Assembly: GCA_945882415.1 (NCBI GenBank)
Contig: CAMCWC010000010.1
Coordinates: 1-64,000, forward strand
Direction: 5' to 3'
DNA length: 64,000 bases
Source: Chthonomonas calidirosea
Lineage (GTDB): Bacteria; Armatimonadota; Fimbriimonadia; Fimbriimonadales; Fimbriimonadaceae
Shown: piece after piece, positions 51,526 through 60,751 of the stretch
Layout: every line of letters starts with the position of its first letter
Numbering within the stretch: the stretch's first letter is position 1
Made by a program: the position numbers and the translations under genes
The notes under the pieces: generated by a model
Seen by the model: the letters and a program-made list of their open reading frames with translations, nothing else
What the model was told of the DNA's origin: nothing
Database searches by the model: none

Positions 51526-53129
51526 GCTTTCACCAAATTCCGCTTCCAATCCGCTTGTCTATGGAACGTGATCTTGGGATTCTTGTCGATCAGATAGCCC
51601 AAGTGCCACTCCGAGCCGATGAGTACAGCAGGCTCCCCGGTTCGAGTAAGTACGGCCTTCGCGTTCGAACCCCAATACACCGCGGCGATCTCCGCCTCGT
51701 CGCCCTCGAGCCAGCACATCAGGTCGTAGGAAAGTGGCTCGAGCATGGTCTTCACTCCGTACTCGGCCTCTAGCCGGTATTGGATAACCTCAAACTGCAA
51801 CCGACCAACCACGCCGAGAATCGGGTTTCGTTGCGAGGACTTCGGATCGAAGAACACGTCCGAAAGCCCTTCGTCGCAAAGCTGCTCGAAACCTTTTTCA
51901 AAGTGCTTAAACCGGTCGATGCTCCGGTTCACAAGCGTTGCAAACATTTCCGGCGCGAACGGCGTGACCTCATGAAAAGTCCGCGTCCCCTTGGCCGAAA
52001 GCGAGTCGCCAAGAATAAATGCTCCCGGATTTGTAAGCCCTACGATATCGCCCGCATAGGCTTCCTCCACCGTCTCGCGGTCGTTAGCAAACAGACGCTG
52101 TGGGCGCGTCAGGCGGATCTGCTTGCCCATCCGCGCGTGGTTCACCTGCATGTCTTTCTCAAACCGCCCGCTAACCACGCGCATGAAGGCGATTCGGTCG
52201 CGGTGATTCGGATCCATGTTCGCCTGAATCTTGAAGATAAACCCGCTGAACACCTCGTCTTCCGGCTGAACTTCCACCTCGTCGGCGGTCCGGCTCTCCG
52301 GCGGTGGAGCCATGCCGAGGAAGCGGTTAAGGAATAGCTCGACCCCGAAGTTCCAGATCGCCGAGCCAAAGAAGACCGGTGACAACTCACCCGCGAGAAC
52401 CTTTTCCTGATCGAACTCTTCTCCCGCGATGCTGATGAGTTCGATCTCCTCCTTCAGGCGAGACAACTCTTGCGGCGTCAGCGCCGCTCGGGCCTCGTCG
52501 GAATCGAGCGGGAACACATCTACCGTCGCCTTCTGCGATCCGCCACCAACGCGGTTGAACAAATGCACGGTTTCCGACTCGCGGTCATAGATGCCTCGGA
52601 ACTCGTCACCCTGCCCGATCGGCCAGTTCATCGGCACGTTCTTGATCCCGAGGGTGTCCTCAACTTCCGTCAAAAGGTCCAGCGGACCAATGCCGGGGTG
52701 GTCCATTTTGTTGATGAACGTGAAAATTGGAATCCCTCGCTGGCGGCAAACGGCGAAGAGCTTTTTCGTCTGCGTTTCCACGCCCTTGGCGTTATCGATG
52801 AGCATCACCGCGCTATCGGCGGCGGTCAGCGTTCGGTAAGTATCCGCCGAGAAATCATCGTGGCCGGGGGTGTCGAGCAGGTTCAGGACGTGATCGCGGT
52901 ATTCGAACTGCAACACGGTCGAGGTGACCGAAATCCCTCGCTGCTTCTCCAGTTCCATCCAGTCGGAGGTCGCCTTTCGCTGGTTCTTCTTCGCCGTAAC
53001 GGTGCCCGCAAGTTGAATGGCACCCCCGTAAAGCAGTAGCTTCTCGGTGAGGGTCGTCTTCCCCGCGTCGGGGTGGGAGATGATGGCAAAGGTTCGCCTT
53101 CGCGCAATTTCGGAAGCCAGTGCTGCCAC
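51522..53129 (-). CDS. prfC: Peptide chain release factor 3
   Basis: 535 aa, standard length. A translational GTPase that removes RF1/RF2 from the ribosome. P-loop ISHPDAGKTTLTEKLL near 17-32, switch I region, DTPGHDDFSADTYR, NKMDHPG and the RF3-specific C-terminal domain (LGVVGRLQFEVIQYRLEAEYGV). Co-transcribed with the lactonase-like gene. Confidence 0.95.
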   Translation of the reverse strand: MAALASEIARRRTFAIISHPDAGKTTLTEKLLLYGGAIQLAGTVTAKKNQRKATSDWMELEKQRGISVTSTVLQFEYRDHVLNLLDTPGHDDFSADTYRTLTAADSAVMLIDNAKGVETQTKKLFAVCRQRGIPIFTFINKMDHPGIGPLDLLTEVEDTLGIKNVPMNWPIGQGDEFRGIYDRESETVHLFNRVGGGSQKATVDVFPLDSDEARAALTPQELSRLKEEIELISIAGEEFDQEKVLAGELSPVFFGSAIWNFGVELFLNRFLGMAPPPESRTADEVEVQPEDEVFSGFIFKIQANMDPNHRDRIAFMRVVSGRFEKDMQVNHARMGKQIRLTRPQRLFANDRETVEEAYAGDIVGLTNPGAFILGDSLSAKGTRTFHEVTPFAPEMFATLVNRSIDRFKHFEKGFEQLCDEGLSDVFFDPKSSQRNPILGVVGRLQFEVIQYRLEAEYGVKTMLEPLSYDLMCWLEGDEAEIAAVYWGSNAKAVLTRTGEPAVLIGSEWHLGYLIDKNPKITFHRQADWKRNLVKA

Positions 53130-53162
53130 GTCGGGAGATTGTACTTTGCGCCGGGTGGCCGC

Positions 53163-54158
53163 TCAATCTCGCGACGCGGTAAGGAAGCCACCGTAGTCCA
53201 ATTTGCGATCTCGCCAAACCGAATGGAAATGCACTTTGTCCGGGAAGTTCGCCCCCGGCTGGCAGATGAACTCGATCCACGCGCTCGGTCCGTCGATTCG
53301 CACGTAGTCACCCGGCTTGCTCTGGGCGGTCGTCCCAGAAATCGCAACTCGCGTCTCGCCGAGTTCGGCAAAGTACCGCTTCTGGTAGGCGTCGGCAAAC
53401 GGCGAATCGCCGGTGTAAGCGATGATCGCCTTCTTGACCCAAGCTTGCGATGCCGGCGAGAGCTCGGTCACCGGGACACCCTGTCGAGCAGGAAACTTTC
53501 CGTCGTTCCCTGGCCCCACCACGACGTCGCCAAACGAATCCTTCAGGATCGCCTTTGTGACTTGGTCTGGCGTGAGTGACTTCGCGAGACCGGTGATCGC
53601 CGCTCGAACATTCGCGATCGGTGTAATGGTCTTACCGTCGGATTCGAACGACTCTGGCTCTAGCCCGAGAAAGTACGGCGAACTCCAGCCGCTCTCACCC
53701 TTTACCGTAATGTTCGCGGCAATGTGATGCCCGCCCAATTGAATCATCCATGGCTCGGTGCGAGATGGCTCTCCCAAAATGGCGACGATGTACTGATTCG
53801 AGCTGTATGAGCCAGGACGGATTTTCTCCAACACTCCATCCGCTGCCCGAATGGATTGGAACCGATCGAAACCTTTCAAACCAAGGACGGTTCGTGCAAG
53901 CTTAAGCGCTGCGGCGAGTTGGGGTTCGGTCAAGTCGCTGAACTGTACACCGTTCCGAATCTGAACTCCGCCCGGCAAGTTGCTCCATTTCGCTGCAGAT
54001 TCCTTCGTCAGCGGCAGTTTGGCCTTACCCACCTGAGCTGGTGTGAGCGTGGCCAGGAAGTCTTGGGTCGCTGCGTAGATTGGGTGTTCAGACCGCATCG
54101 TAGTTGGTGGCAGCGCCATAGCTTGGAGAAGAAGCAATCCGAGAAGTTGGTGCGCCAC
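53163..54158 (-). CDS. DUF3500 family secreted protein
   Basis: 331 aa from the GTG at 54156-54158, which gives a compact signal peptide (AHQLLGLLLLQAMALPP); the frame continues upstream to 54296 without a good leader. DUF3500 features: QYIVAILGEPSRTEPWMIQLGGHHIAANIT in pieces near 150-180, GPSAWIEFICQPG and HFHSVWRDRKLDYGG near the C-terminus. Histidines in these motifs suggest a metal site. The family has no firmly known role. Confidence 0.82.
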   Translation of the reverse strand: MAHQLLGLLLLQAMALPPTTMRSEHPIYAATQDFLATLTPAQVGKAKLPLTKESAAKWSNLPGGVQIRNGVQFSDLTEPQLAAALKLARTVLGLKGFDRFQSIRAADGVLEKIRPGSYSSNQYIVAILGEPSRTEPWMIQLGGHHIAANITVKGESGWSSPYFLGLEPESFESDGKTITPIANVRAAITGLAKSLTPDQVTKAILKDSFGDVVVGPGNDGKFPARQGVPVTELSPASQAWVKKAIIAYTGDSPFADAYQKRYFAELGETRVAISGTTAQSKPGDYVRIDGPSAWIEFICQPGANFPDKVHFHSVWRDRKLDYGGFLTASRD

Positions 54159-54249
54159 GGGAAAAGTGTAGAGGATTCGCCGGAAGCGCGATAGAGCGAC
54201 TTTCGTTCGCGGCCCTAGCGGAGTGCCAGTCTCAACGTATATTGTAAGT

Positions 54250-54519
54250 GTGGACGGTCCAATGAACGAGGTCGAACAGTACGGAACAATTGCCATGCGG
54301 GAAATGCAAGAAGCCCTTTCCCGTAGCCGTTCGGTGCTGTATGCCTTGTTCGGTGAAGTCGCAGGTGAGCAGATTCGGACAAACCGCGACCTTCGACCCC
54401 TCGTTTCTCAAGTTGTCCAATCGAAGGGGCAAGACCAAATTGCCGTGAATGCCCTCAGAACCGCTGCCGAGCTTGCACTTCCTACTTTAGGGAAGACCGA
54501 ACTGACATCGGCGTTGTGA
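54250..54519 (+). CDS. Small helical protein, unknown function
   Basis: 89 aa from the GTG at 54250; TATATT at 54238-54243 lies exactly six bases upstream, as for other leaderless-looking genes here. Another ATG at 54262 is possible. Composition is that of a soluble helical protein (REMQEALSRSRSVLYALFGE, AVNALRTAAELALPTLG) with no recognised family. The 167 bp before rpmG hold only the rpmG promoter and a small AGGCG/CGCCT hairpin. Confidence 0.5.
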   Translation: MDGPMNEVEQYGTIAMREMQEALSRSRSVLYALFGEVAGEQIRTNRDLRPLVSQVVQSKGQDQIAVNALRTAAELALPTLGKTELTSAL

Positions 54520-54610
54520 ACGTGATCTCTGTCCCCCGCCGGTGAAGGCAGGAAACCGCCCGGAAAGATCTGTAAAAGATGAGGAATTGATACTTCTCGG
54601 GGCCAGAGCC

Positions 54611-54640
54611 TTGCATCCTGGCGGACACTTCAGGGATAAT
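54611..54640 (+). promoter_or_regulatory. Promoter of rpmG-rpmF
   Basis: TTGCAT (54611-54616), 18-bp spacer, GATAAT (54635-54640). A small hairpin AGGCG-gaagta-CGCCT lies in the leader. No clear Zur-type palindrome is seen. Confidence 0.5.
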
Positions 54641-54686
54641 CTTAGGTCCGATAGGCGGAAGTACGCCTGACGGTCCCAGGAGAATC

Positions 54687-54854
54687 ATGGCAAAGAAATC
54701 TGAAGCGCGCGAAATCATTCGCGTGGTGTGCACCGAAGACGGTAAGAACTACTACACCACCACGAAGAACAAGCGCAACACCACCGAGCGACTTGAGCTC
54801 AACAAGTACAACCCCCGACTCCGCAAGGTGACCTTGCACCGGGAGAAGAAGTAA
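54687..54854 (+). CDS. rpmG: Ribosomal protein bL33, zinc-ligand-poor form
   Basis: 55 aa, start at 54687 with AGGAGA upstream. [21 protein letters not shown] in pieces, then [19 protein letters not shown], is bL33. The zinc-binding form has two CxxC pairs. Here only one cysteine (VVCTED) remains and the second pair is replaced by NPRL, so it belongs to the C-minus form. Followed after one base by rpmF. Confidence 0.93.
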   Translation: MAKKSEAREIIRVVCTEDGKNYYTTTKNKRNTTERLELNKYNPRLRKVTLHREKK

Positions 54855-54855
54855 G

Positions 54856-55044
54856 ATGCCAAACCCAAAACGACGTTTTAGCCACCAGCGAACGGCACTG
54901 CGCCGAACTCACTACACCACCGACCTGCCAGAGATTCAGCTGAACAAGCAGGCTAGCAGTGAGCCATTCTTCCTTCGCTTCCATGCCAATTCCGACGGCG
55001 TCTACAAGGGCCGTCAGCTTCCCGGCTTCAAGCAGAAGGGCTAA
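54856..55044 (+). CDS. rpmF: Ribosomal protein bL32, cysteine-free form
   Basis: 62 aa. MPNPKRRFSHQRTALRRTHY is the bL32 N-terminus, and GVYKGRQLPGF corresponds to the GYYxGR end. The four zinc cysteines expected between them are all absent (LRFHANSDGVY instead). So bL32 and bL33 in this operon are both zinc-independent. A strong terminator follows. Confidence 0.9.
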   Translation: MPNPKRRFSHQRTALRRTHYTTDLPEIQLNKQASSEPFFLRFHANSDGVYKGRQLPGFKQKG

Positions 55045-55065
55045 TTACCCGCCAAAACCTGGGGC

Positions 55066-55109
55066 AAAGACCCATCCAATCCGACCGGTTGGATGGGTCT
55101 TTCTGTTTG
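55066..55109 (+). terminator. Terminator of rpmG-rpmF
   Basis: AAAGACCCATCCAA (55066-55079) pairs with TTGGATGGGTCTTT (55089-55102), nine-base loop, then a T-rich run. Confidence 0.92.
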
Positions 55110-55134
55110 TCCGAGACGTCTAGATAAGTGCCAC

Positions 55135-56796
55135 ATGATCGTAGAGCTAACCGTCGAGAATTTGGCCATCATCGAACGCGCCGAGCTCCAAATGGGACCG
55201 GGGTTCACTGCGCTGTCCGGCGAGACCGGCGCGGGCAAATCGTTGCTTATTGATGCCATCGAGCTCGCCATGGGCGAACGAGCCGACACCGAACTCGTGC
55301 GCACCGGTGCTCCCAAGGCCAGCGTCCAGGTCGTCTTCGATCTCTCCAGCCAGCCCAGCCTTCGCGAAAAGTGTGCCGAATTCGGCGTGGACCTCACAGA
55401 AAATCTCCTCTTTGTTCAGCGCGAGGTCATGGCGGAAGGTCGGTCCGTTGCCCGGCTCAATGGCAAGACTTGCCCGGTCGGCACGCTCCGCGCCCTCGGT
55501 CCGCTCCTGGTCGATCTCCACGGCCAGCACGATCACCAGGCCCTTCTCGACCCCGTGCGGCACTTGGCGTACCTGGACGCATGGATTGGCCCAGAGCTCA
55601 CTCCGCTGCTTTCGGCGGTCGCAGACCGACTTGTCGCGTACCGCGCGGCCCATCAAGCTCTCCGTGCCTTTCGGTCGAATATTAGAGACCGCGAGCACAA
55701 GCTCGACCTGCTGCGGTTCCAAGTGAAAGAAATCGAAACCGTGTCTCCCGTCGCGGGCGAATACGAAGAACTCGAATCCGCTCTTCAGCGACTGAAGTAC
55801 TCCGAAAAGCTCGCCGAAGGGGTATTCACCGCCCTGTCTGCCGTCGCCGATGCGGATGTCAATGCCCAAGACCAACTTGGCCACGGCGTCCAGAGCCTGC
55901 AATCCCTCCTGAAGTTCGACGAAGCCCTCCAAGCCCCCCTCGACCGCCTGACGGCAGCAATGGCCGAGTTGGATGAAGCCATTGTTTACCTTCGAGACTA
56001 CGCAGAGTCGCTCGACGCCGACCCAAGTCGGCTAGATGAAGTCACCGAGCGGATGGATGCCCTCAAGCGACTTCGGCGGAAGTACGGAGAAAACGAAGCC
56101 GCCATTCTCGAATTCCTCATCAAAGCCCAGAACGAGCTCGCGCTCCTAGAAGATGCCGAAGCCAGCGAAGACTCACTCCTCGATGACGAGAAGAAGGCAG
56201 GCACCGAACTCATGGCCGCTTGCGCGAAGGTCACCGCCTTACGACTTGCGAAAGGCATCGACTTCGCCGAAATCGTCGCCGATCAGCTTCGCGACCTGGG
56301 CATGGAGCGGGCCAAGTTTGATGTCCAGCGCACCGATAAAGACCCCGACGAAACGGGGGCCGACGAACTCATCTTTCTTTTCTCCGCCAATGCCGGCGAG
56401 GACCCGAAGCCGCTCAACAAAATCGCTAGCGGCGGAGAAATGAGCCGCGTCATGCTCGCCATCAAAACGGCCCTCGCAGGACGGGCGGGAGTGCCGACGC
56501 TGATCTTCGACGAAGTCGACGCCGGTCTCGGCGGACGCACCGCCGCCATCGTCGCCCGCAAGCTAGCCGAGCTCGCGACTCACTATCAGGTGCTCGTCAT
56601 CTCCCACTCGCCGCAAATCGCGAGCCGAGCGACAACCCACTTCCGAATCTCAAAGGCCGAGTCGAATGGTCGCGTCACAACCCGAATTGTCGGACTCCAG
56701 CCAAAGGAACGCGAGGAAGAAATCGCCCGCATGCTCGCAGGAGAACACGTCACCGAATCCGCCCTCGCAAACGCGAGAGAGCTACTCGGCCTTTAA
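55135..56796 (+). CDS. recN: DNA repair protein RecN
   Basis: 553 aa from the ATG at 55135; the frame upstream runs through the terminator. An SMC-like ATPase: Walker A SGETGAGKSLLIDAI near 29-43, DLHGQHDHQALLD near 130, a coiled-coil region about 160-350, signature ASGGEMSRVMLAIK near 437 and Walker B PTLIFDEVDAGLGG near 460. Acts in double-strand break repair with RecA. The 3' end overlaps the converging CCA gene by 15 bp. Confidence 0.95.
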   Translation: MIVELTVENLAIIERAELQMGPGFTALSGETGAGKSLLIDAIELAMGERADTELVRTGAPKASVQVVFDLSSQPSLREKCAEFGVDLTENLLFVQREVMAEGRSVARLNGKTCPVGTLRALGPLLVDLHGQHDHQALLDPVRHLAYLDAWIGPELTPLLSAVADRLVAYRAAHQALRAFRSNIRDREHKLDLLRFQVKEIETVSPVAGEYEELESALQRLKYSEKLAEGVFTALSAVADADVNAQDQLGHGVQSLQSLLKFDEALQAPLDRLTAAMAELDEAIVYLRDYAESLDADPSRLDEVTERMDALKRLRRKYGENEAAILEFLIKAQNELALLEDAEASEDSLLDDEKKAGTELMAACAKVTALRLAKGIDFAEIVADQLRDLGMERAKFDVQRTDKDPDETGADELIFLFSANAGEDPKPLNKIASGGEMSRVMLAIKTALAGRAGVPTLIFDEVDAGLGGRTAAIVARKLAELATHYQVLVISHSPQIASRATTHFRISKAESNGRVTTRIVGLQPKEREEEIARMLAGEHVTESALANARELLGL

Positions 56797-58167
56797 AGCC
56801 GCAACCAGTCGTTCCCTCGCGCCCGATTCATCCCCGACGGCCAGATCTCCGTTAAGCACGAGTTCGGTTAGCCAAGCCTTCCACTTGCCGATTTCCGAAC
56901 CGGCCGAGAGCCCCGTGATTTCCATGATTTGTCCACCCGTCAGCGGAGACTGCAATTGGTCCGGCGGCGTGGCATGCGAAACCGCCGCCAATTGCGCTCG
57001 CACCGGACCGAGATCAAGCTGGCGCACATCTGCTTTCAGACCGTTCGCATCTGCCTCGACCAGCCGAAGCAAATCGTCGACTGCCTCACCATACTCTCGC
57101 CACAGCCGCCGGGCCGCGCTGGCGGAGAACGTGGGTGCGCTGCCAATCCGCATGTGCCCTCGAACCAGGTGACTGATCGCAACCGCGTCACGCTCCGAGA
57201 ACTTCAGCCGCCGTAAAATCTCCAGCGACATCTGCGCCCCGATGACCTCGTGGTTGAAGAATCGGATCCGCCCGTCTTCCTCCACCGTTCGCGTTACCGG
57301 CTTCGCGACATCGTGAAGAAGCGCACCCCACCGGACCGTCAGCGAGTCGCCTGCTGCAGCCGAATTATCAAGCACCTTGAGCGTGTGCCCCCAAACATCG
57401 GCATCGTGGTAATGCCCCTGCGTCACCCCGATCATCGTCCGGAACTCCGGCAACATCCGGTCGAGCAATCCGAGCGTCATCAAATCCTGAAAAGCGGAAG
57501 ATGCGGAGCGCAGCATCAGAATCTTGTTGAGCTCGTCGCGAATCCGCTCAGCACTGATAATCTCCAGCCGGTGGCTTTCCTCGGCAATCGCTTCGTAAAG
57601 CCCCGGCGCCGGTGAGAAGCCGAGCTTCCAACGAAAACGGACCGCGCGCAGCATCCGCAGCGGGTCCTCCGCAAACGTAGTGCGCGGATCTTTGGGCGTC
57701 CGCAAGAGCCGATCCTGCATATCCGCCAGACCTGTCCCCAGCGTGTCAATCACTTCGCCCGTGAACAAGTCTGCCCGAAGCGAGTTCACCGTGAAATCGC
57801 GTCGCAACGCATCCTGCATATAGTCCGCCGGCTCCACCGTCGGCTTTCGCGACTCGCCACGGTAGCTCTCGGCGCGCGCGGTGATGAACTCAACCGCTAC
57901 ACCGTCGATGGAAAGCATCGCCGTGCCGAATTGCTCATAGGTCACCGGATAGTGGTCCGCTAATCCTGCCTCGTACAAAAACTGAACGAGGGCTGTTGCA
58001 TCCCCTTGGGTCCCGAGGTCGAAGTCGTCACTTACCGTGTTGCCCAGAAGGGCATCGCGCACCGCGCCGCCCACCAGAAACAGGTCCGTTTCCCACGCGC
58101 TACCGCGGAGCGCAGCCGCGACTTTTCCCAGCACGGGATGGATGAGGGGCAGGTTAAGTAACGGCAC
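56782..58167 (-). CDS. CCA-adding enzyme/poly(A) polymerase with HD domain
   Basis: 461 aa from the GTG at 58165-58167, which has GGAG about seven bases upstream; a longer start would run into the divergent S9 gene. Class II nucleotidyltransferase head: FLVGGAVRDALLG with DDFDLGTQG (metal aspartates), RRDFTVNSL and EDPLRMLRAVRF. An HD domain about 245-340 (HVWGHTLKVLDNS-like, LLHDVAKP) follows. It builds or repairs the tRNA 3' CCA, or adds poly(A); the families are hard to separate by sequence. All three tRNAs here already encode CCA. Confidence 0.88.
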   Translation of the reverse strand: MPLLNLPLIHPVLGKVAAALRGSAWETDLFLVGGAVRDALLGNTVSDDFDLGTQGDATALVQFLYEAGLADHYPVTYEQFGTAMLSIDGVAVEFITARAESYRGESRKPTVEPADYMQDALRRDFTVNSLRADLFTGEVIDTLGTGLADMQDRLLRTPKDPRTTFAEDPLRMLRAVRFRWKLGFSPAPGLYEAIAEESHRLEIISAERIRDELNKILMLRSASSAFQDLMTLGLLDRMLPEFRTMIGVTQGHYHDADVWGHTLKVLDNSAAAGDSLTVRWGALLHDVAKPVTRTVEEDGRIRFFNHEVIGAQMSLEILRRLKFSERDAVAISHLVRGHMRIGSAPTFSASAARRLWREYGEAVDDLLRLVEADANGLKADVRQLDLGPVRAQLAAVSHATPPDQLQSPLTGGQIMEITGLSAGSEIGKWKAWLTELVLNGDLAVGDESGARERLVAALKAE

Positions 58168-58210
58168 GATTATCTCCGTTAGACCGTATTCGGTAAAACA
58201 GGCACATTCT

Positions 58211-60589
58211 ATGACGTTCATTCTCACCGTATCTCTCCTAGCATTTCAAGCTAAGTCGTCATTGCCCGCCCCAACCGTTCCGCCGCTGAACGAAAATCCC
58301 GTCCTCGCTCAGCTGGAAACCAAGGCCGGACTCCGTTTTGATGATATGTTTCCGCGCCGCGGGATCAACGGCAAAACCGCGCGTGGCCTCAAGTGGTCGC
58401 CCGACGATCGCTATCTCGCCTACCTCTGGAACCCGATCGACGATCGAGGAAGCGACCTTTGGCTCTATGACACCAAGTCGGGCGAAAGCAAGCGACTCAC
58501 GAGCCCTCAGCTTATGTCCGCCTTCGACCGCGATGCCTTAAAGGCGGTTGAGCGCTACCGAAAGGAAGACGAAGAGTGGCAAAAGGTCGAACTCATGAAC
58601 GACCTCGAGTACCGAGAGTGGCGGCTGAAGCGCAAAGAAGAGGACGCTAAACGACGAGAACCTCAGCCGAACTACAACGGCATCAGCGAGGTCAATTGGT
58701 CGCCGAAAAGCGACGAGATTCTGATGACCTTCAAAGGCGACGTCTACCGCTGGAAACTCGGAGAAGCCAAGCCAGAGCGACTCACCAAGACCAAGGACAA
58801 CGAATCTCAGCCAAAGTACACGCCAGCTGCGGATGGCTTCACCTACTCGCGAGGCGGCAGCGTCTACCGCGTCAAGTTCAACAGCCCGATTGTCGAGCAG
58901 CTGAACCCAGATTTGCCAAACAACCTCCCCGTTTTCGGCTACAACATCTCGCCCGACGGCAAGAAGCTACTGATCAACGGCGGACGCGACACCGGTCAGG
59001 ACCGACAGATTCAGTACATCTCCTACCGAGACCGATTCGCAAAGGCGGTAACCACCGGTCGTGGCGTTTCTGACGACGAGTTCAAGAACGAGCAGTACTT
59101 GTTCGTGTACGACATCTCCGCAAACGACGACCCAACCAAGCCAGAACAAAAGCCTTGGGAAGTTTGGAAGTGGGCCGGCGGAAAGGAGTGGCAAGAACTC
59201 TCGCTAAACGAGCGAGCTTGGAGTGCCGACTCGAAGAAGGTCGTCTTCGCGACTTGGAAACGAATTCAGAAGGACTTCGCCGTTGTTGTCGCCGACCTTG
59301 AGAAGAAAGAACTCAAGACGATCTACAAGGCGAAGCCAGACGGTGAGCACGGAACTCCCGGAATGGCCGATCCGTTCTTCACCCCCGACGGCACGAAGGT
59401 CATCACGATGCTCGACGCATCTGGCTACCGACACGCTTGGATGCTCGACCCGGCCACCGAAGGCGCGACCCAGATCACAAAGGGCGAATACGAGGCCTAC
59501 CCGCAGCGAGTCTCTCCAGATGGAAAGACCCTTTTTGTCACGGCAAACAAGGAGCACCAGGCCCGCAATGACCTCTATGCGGTGAACATGGCGGACTTCG
59601 AAATGAAGCGCCTTACCAAGCAAGACGGGTTCTACACCGAGCCCGCCATCAGCGATTCCACCAAGCAAATCGCCGCGCAGTTCCGAAACTGGAGCAACCT
59701 CACCGAAACCTTCGTGATGGACGGTGGCGAAAAGCGGATCACCACTTCGCACCGATCCAGCATCTTTGAGCGCAACAACAAGGTCAAGCCTTCGCTGTTC
59801 ACCTTCAAGAACCGACACGGGCAGACGATTCACGGGTTCATGTTCAAACCAGCCGACATGAAGCCGAACGAAAAGCGACCGTTGATGATTTATGTCTATG
59901 GCGGTCCGCTCGGAACCGGAAAATCGGTTGAAGATGGCTCCCTCAACACCACGGCTTACTGGTTCAACCAGTACCTGACGCGAGTAATGGGCTACGTCAC
60001 CGTAACCATCGACACGCGCGGCCAGAGCGGCTACGGCAACGTGTTTGGCAAGGCCAACTTTGAGCAACCTGGCATTCCGCAGACCGAAGACCTCAGCGAC
60101 TGCGCTAAGTTCTTGATCCAGAACCACGGAGTGGACCCAAAGAAGGTCGCGCTTAACGGATGGAGCTTTGGCGGCTTCCAAACCCAGATGTGCATGTACT
60201 CCGCCCCAGACGTGTTCACCCTCGGCATCGCCGGTGCAGGACCAACGGAGTGGCAGAACTACAACACTTGGTACACCACCGGCGTCATCGGCGCGGTGCC
60301 CAACTCGAAGCCAGATGACCTGGACAAGTACTCGTTGACCTACCTGGCCAAGAACCTGCGCTCACCGCTCCTCCTTCTGCATGGCATGGAAGATGACAAC
60401 GTGCTGTTCCAGGACACCGTGAACGTCTATCGTAAGCTCCTACAGTACGGCCGCGGACCGCTCGTAGAACTCGCCCTTGACCCGACGGGAGCCCACGGAA
60501 TGGGTGGAGACATGGACAGCCGCGACCGCCACGCCATCTACCTCGCCTTCATCCAGAAGTGGTGGGGTCCTTTCATCGCCGGCAAGTAA
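58211..60589 (+). CDS. Secreted S9 family prolyl peptidase (DPP IV-like)
   Basis: 792 aa from the ATG at 58211. Signal peptide FILTVSLLAFQA, an eight-bladed propeller over about 60-510 (LKWSPDDRYLAYLWNP), and an alpha/beta-hydrolase domain with the triad Ser652 (LNGWSFGGFQTQM), Asp in GMEDDNVLF and His in DPTGAHGMG. Cleaves short proline-containing peptides outside the cytoplasm. Divergent from the CCA gene with 43 bp between. Codon use is biased towards CGA and C-ending codons. Confidence 0.92.
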   Translation: MTFILTVSLLAFQAKSSLPAPTVPPLNENPVLAQLETKAGLRFDDMFPRRGINGKTARGLKWSPDDRYLAYLWNPIDDRGSDLWLYDTKSGESKRLTSPQLMSAFDRDALKAVERYRKEDEEWQKVELMNDLEYREWRLKRKEEDAKRREPQPNYNGISEVNWSPKSDEILMTFKGDVYRWKLGEAKPERLTKTKDNESQPKYTPAADGFTYSRGGSVYRVKFNSPIVEQLNPDLPNNLPVFGYNISPDGKKLLINGGRDTGQDRQIQYISYRDRFAKAVTTGRGVSDDEFKNEQYLFVYDISANDDPTKPEQKPWEVWKWAGGKEWQELSLNERAWSADSKKVVFATWKRIQKDFAVVVADLEKKELKTIYKAKPDGEHGTPGMADPFFTPDGTKVITMLDASGYRHAWMLDPATEGATQITKGEYEAYPQRVSPDGKTLFVTANKEHQARNDLYAVNMADFEMKRLTKQDGFYTEPAISDSTKQIAAQFRNWSNLTETFVMDGGEKRITTSHRSSIFERNNKVKPSLFTFKNRHGQTIHGFMFKPADMKPNEKRPLMIYVYGGPLGTGKSVEDGSLNTTAYWFNQYLTRVMGYVTVTIDTRGQSGYGNVFGKANFEQPGIPQTEDLSDCAKFLIQNHGVDPKKVALNGWSFGGFQTQMCMYSAPDVFTLGIAGAGPTEWQNYNTWYTTGVIGAVPNSKPDDLDKYSLTYLAKNLRSPLLLLHGMEDDNVLFQDTVNVYRKLLQYGRGPLVELALDPTGAHGMGGDMDSRDRHAIYLAFIQKWWGPFIAGK

Positions 60590-60597
60590 CGTCGAAA

Positions 60598-60625
60598 GCC
60601 GCCCCTAGTACAATCTAGGGGCGGC
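60598..60625. terminator. Stem-loop terminator after the S9 gene
   Basis: GCCGCCCCTAG (60598-60608) pairs with CTAGGGGCGGC (60615-60625), six-base loop, no long U-tract. It lies just before tRNA-Leu. Confidence 0.8.
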
Positions 60626-60637
60626 CTCTGAGCCGGA

Positions 60638-60723
60638 GCCCGGGTGGTGAAATGGTAGACACAGGGGACTTAAAATCCCTTGCTTGCAAGAGCGTGCGAG
60701 TTCGAGTCTCGCCCCGGGCACCA
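60638..60723 (+). tRNA. tRNA-Leu (TAA)
   Basis: Acceptor GCCCGGG/CCCGGGC, anticodon stem GGGGA/TCCC with anticodon TAA, long class II variable arm (TTGCTTGCAAGAGCGT), T-arm GCGAG-TTCGAGT-CTCGC, encoded CCA at 60721-60723. Confidence 0.97.
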
Positions 60724-60751
60724 AGCCGCCGTCTGGAACGTCAAAAGAATC

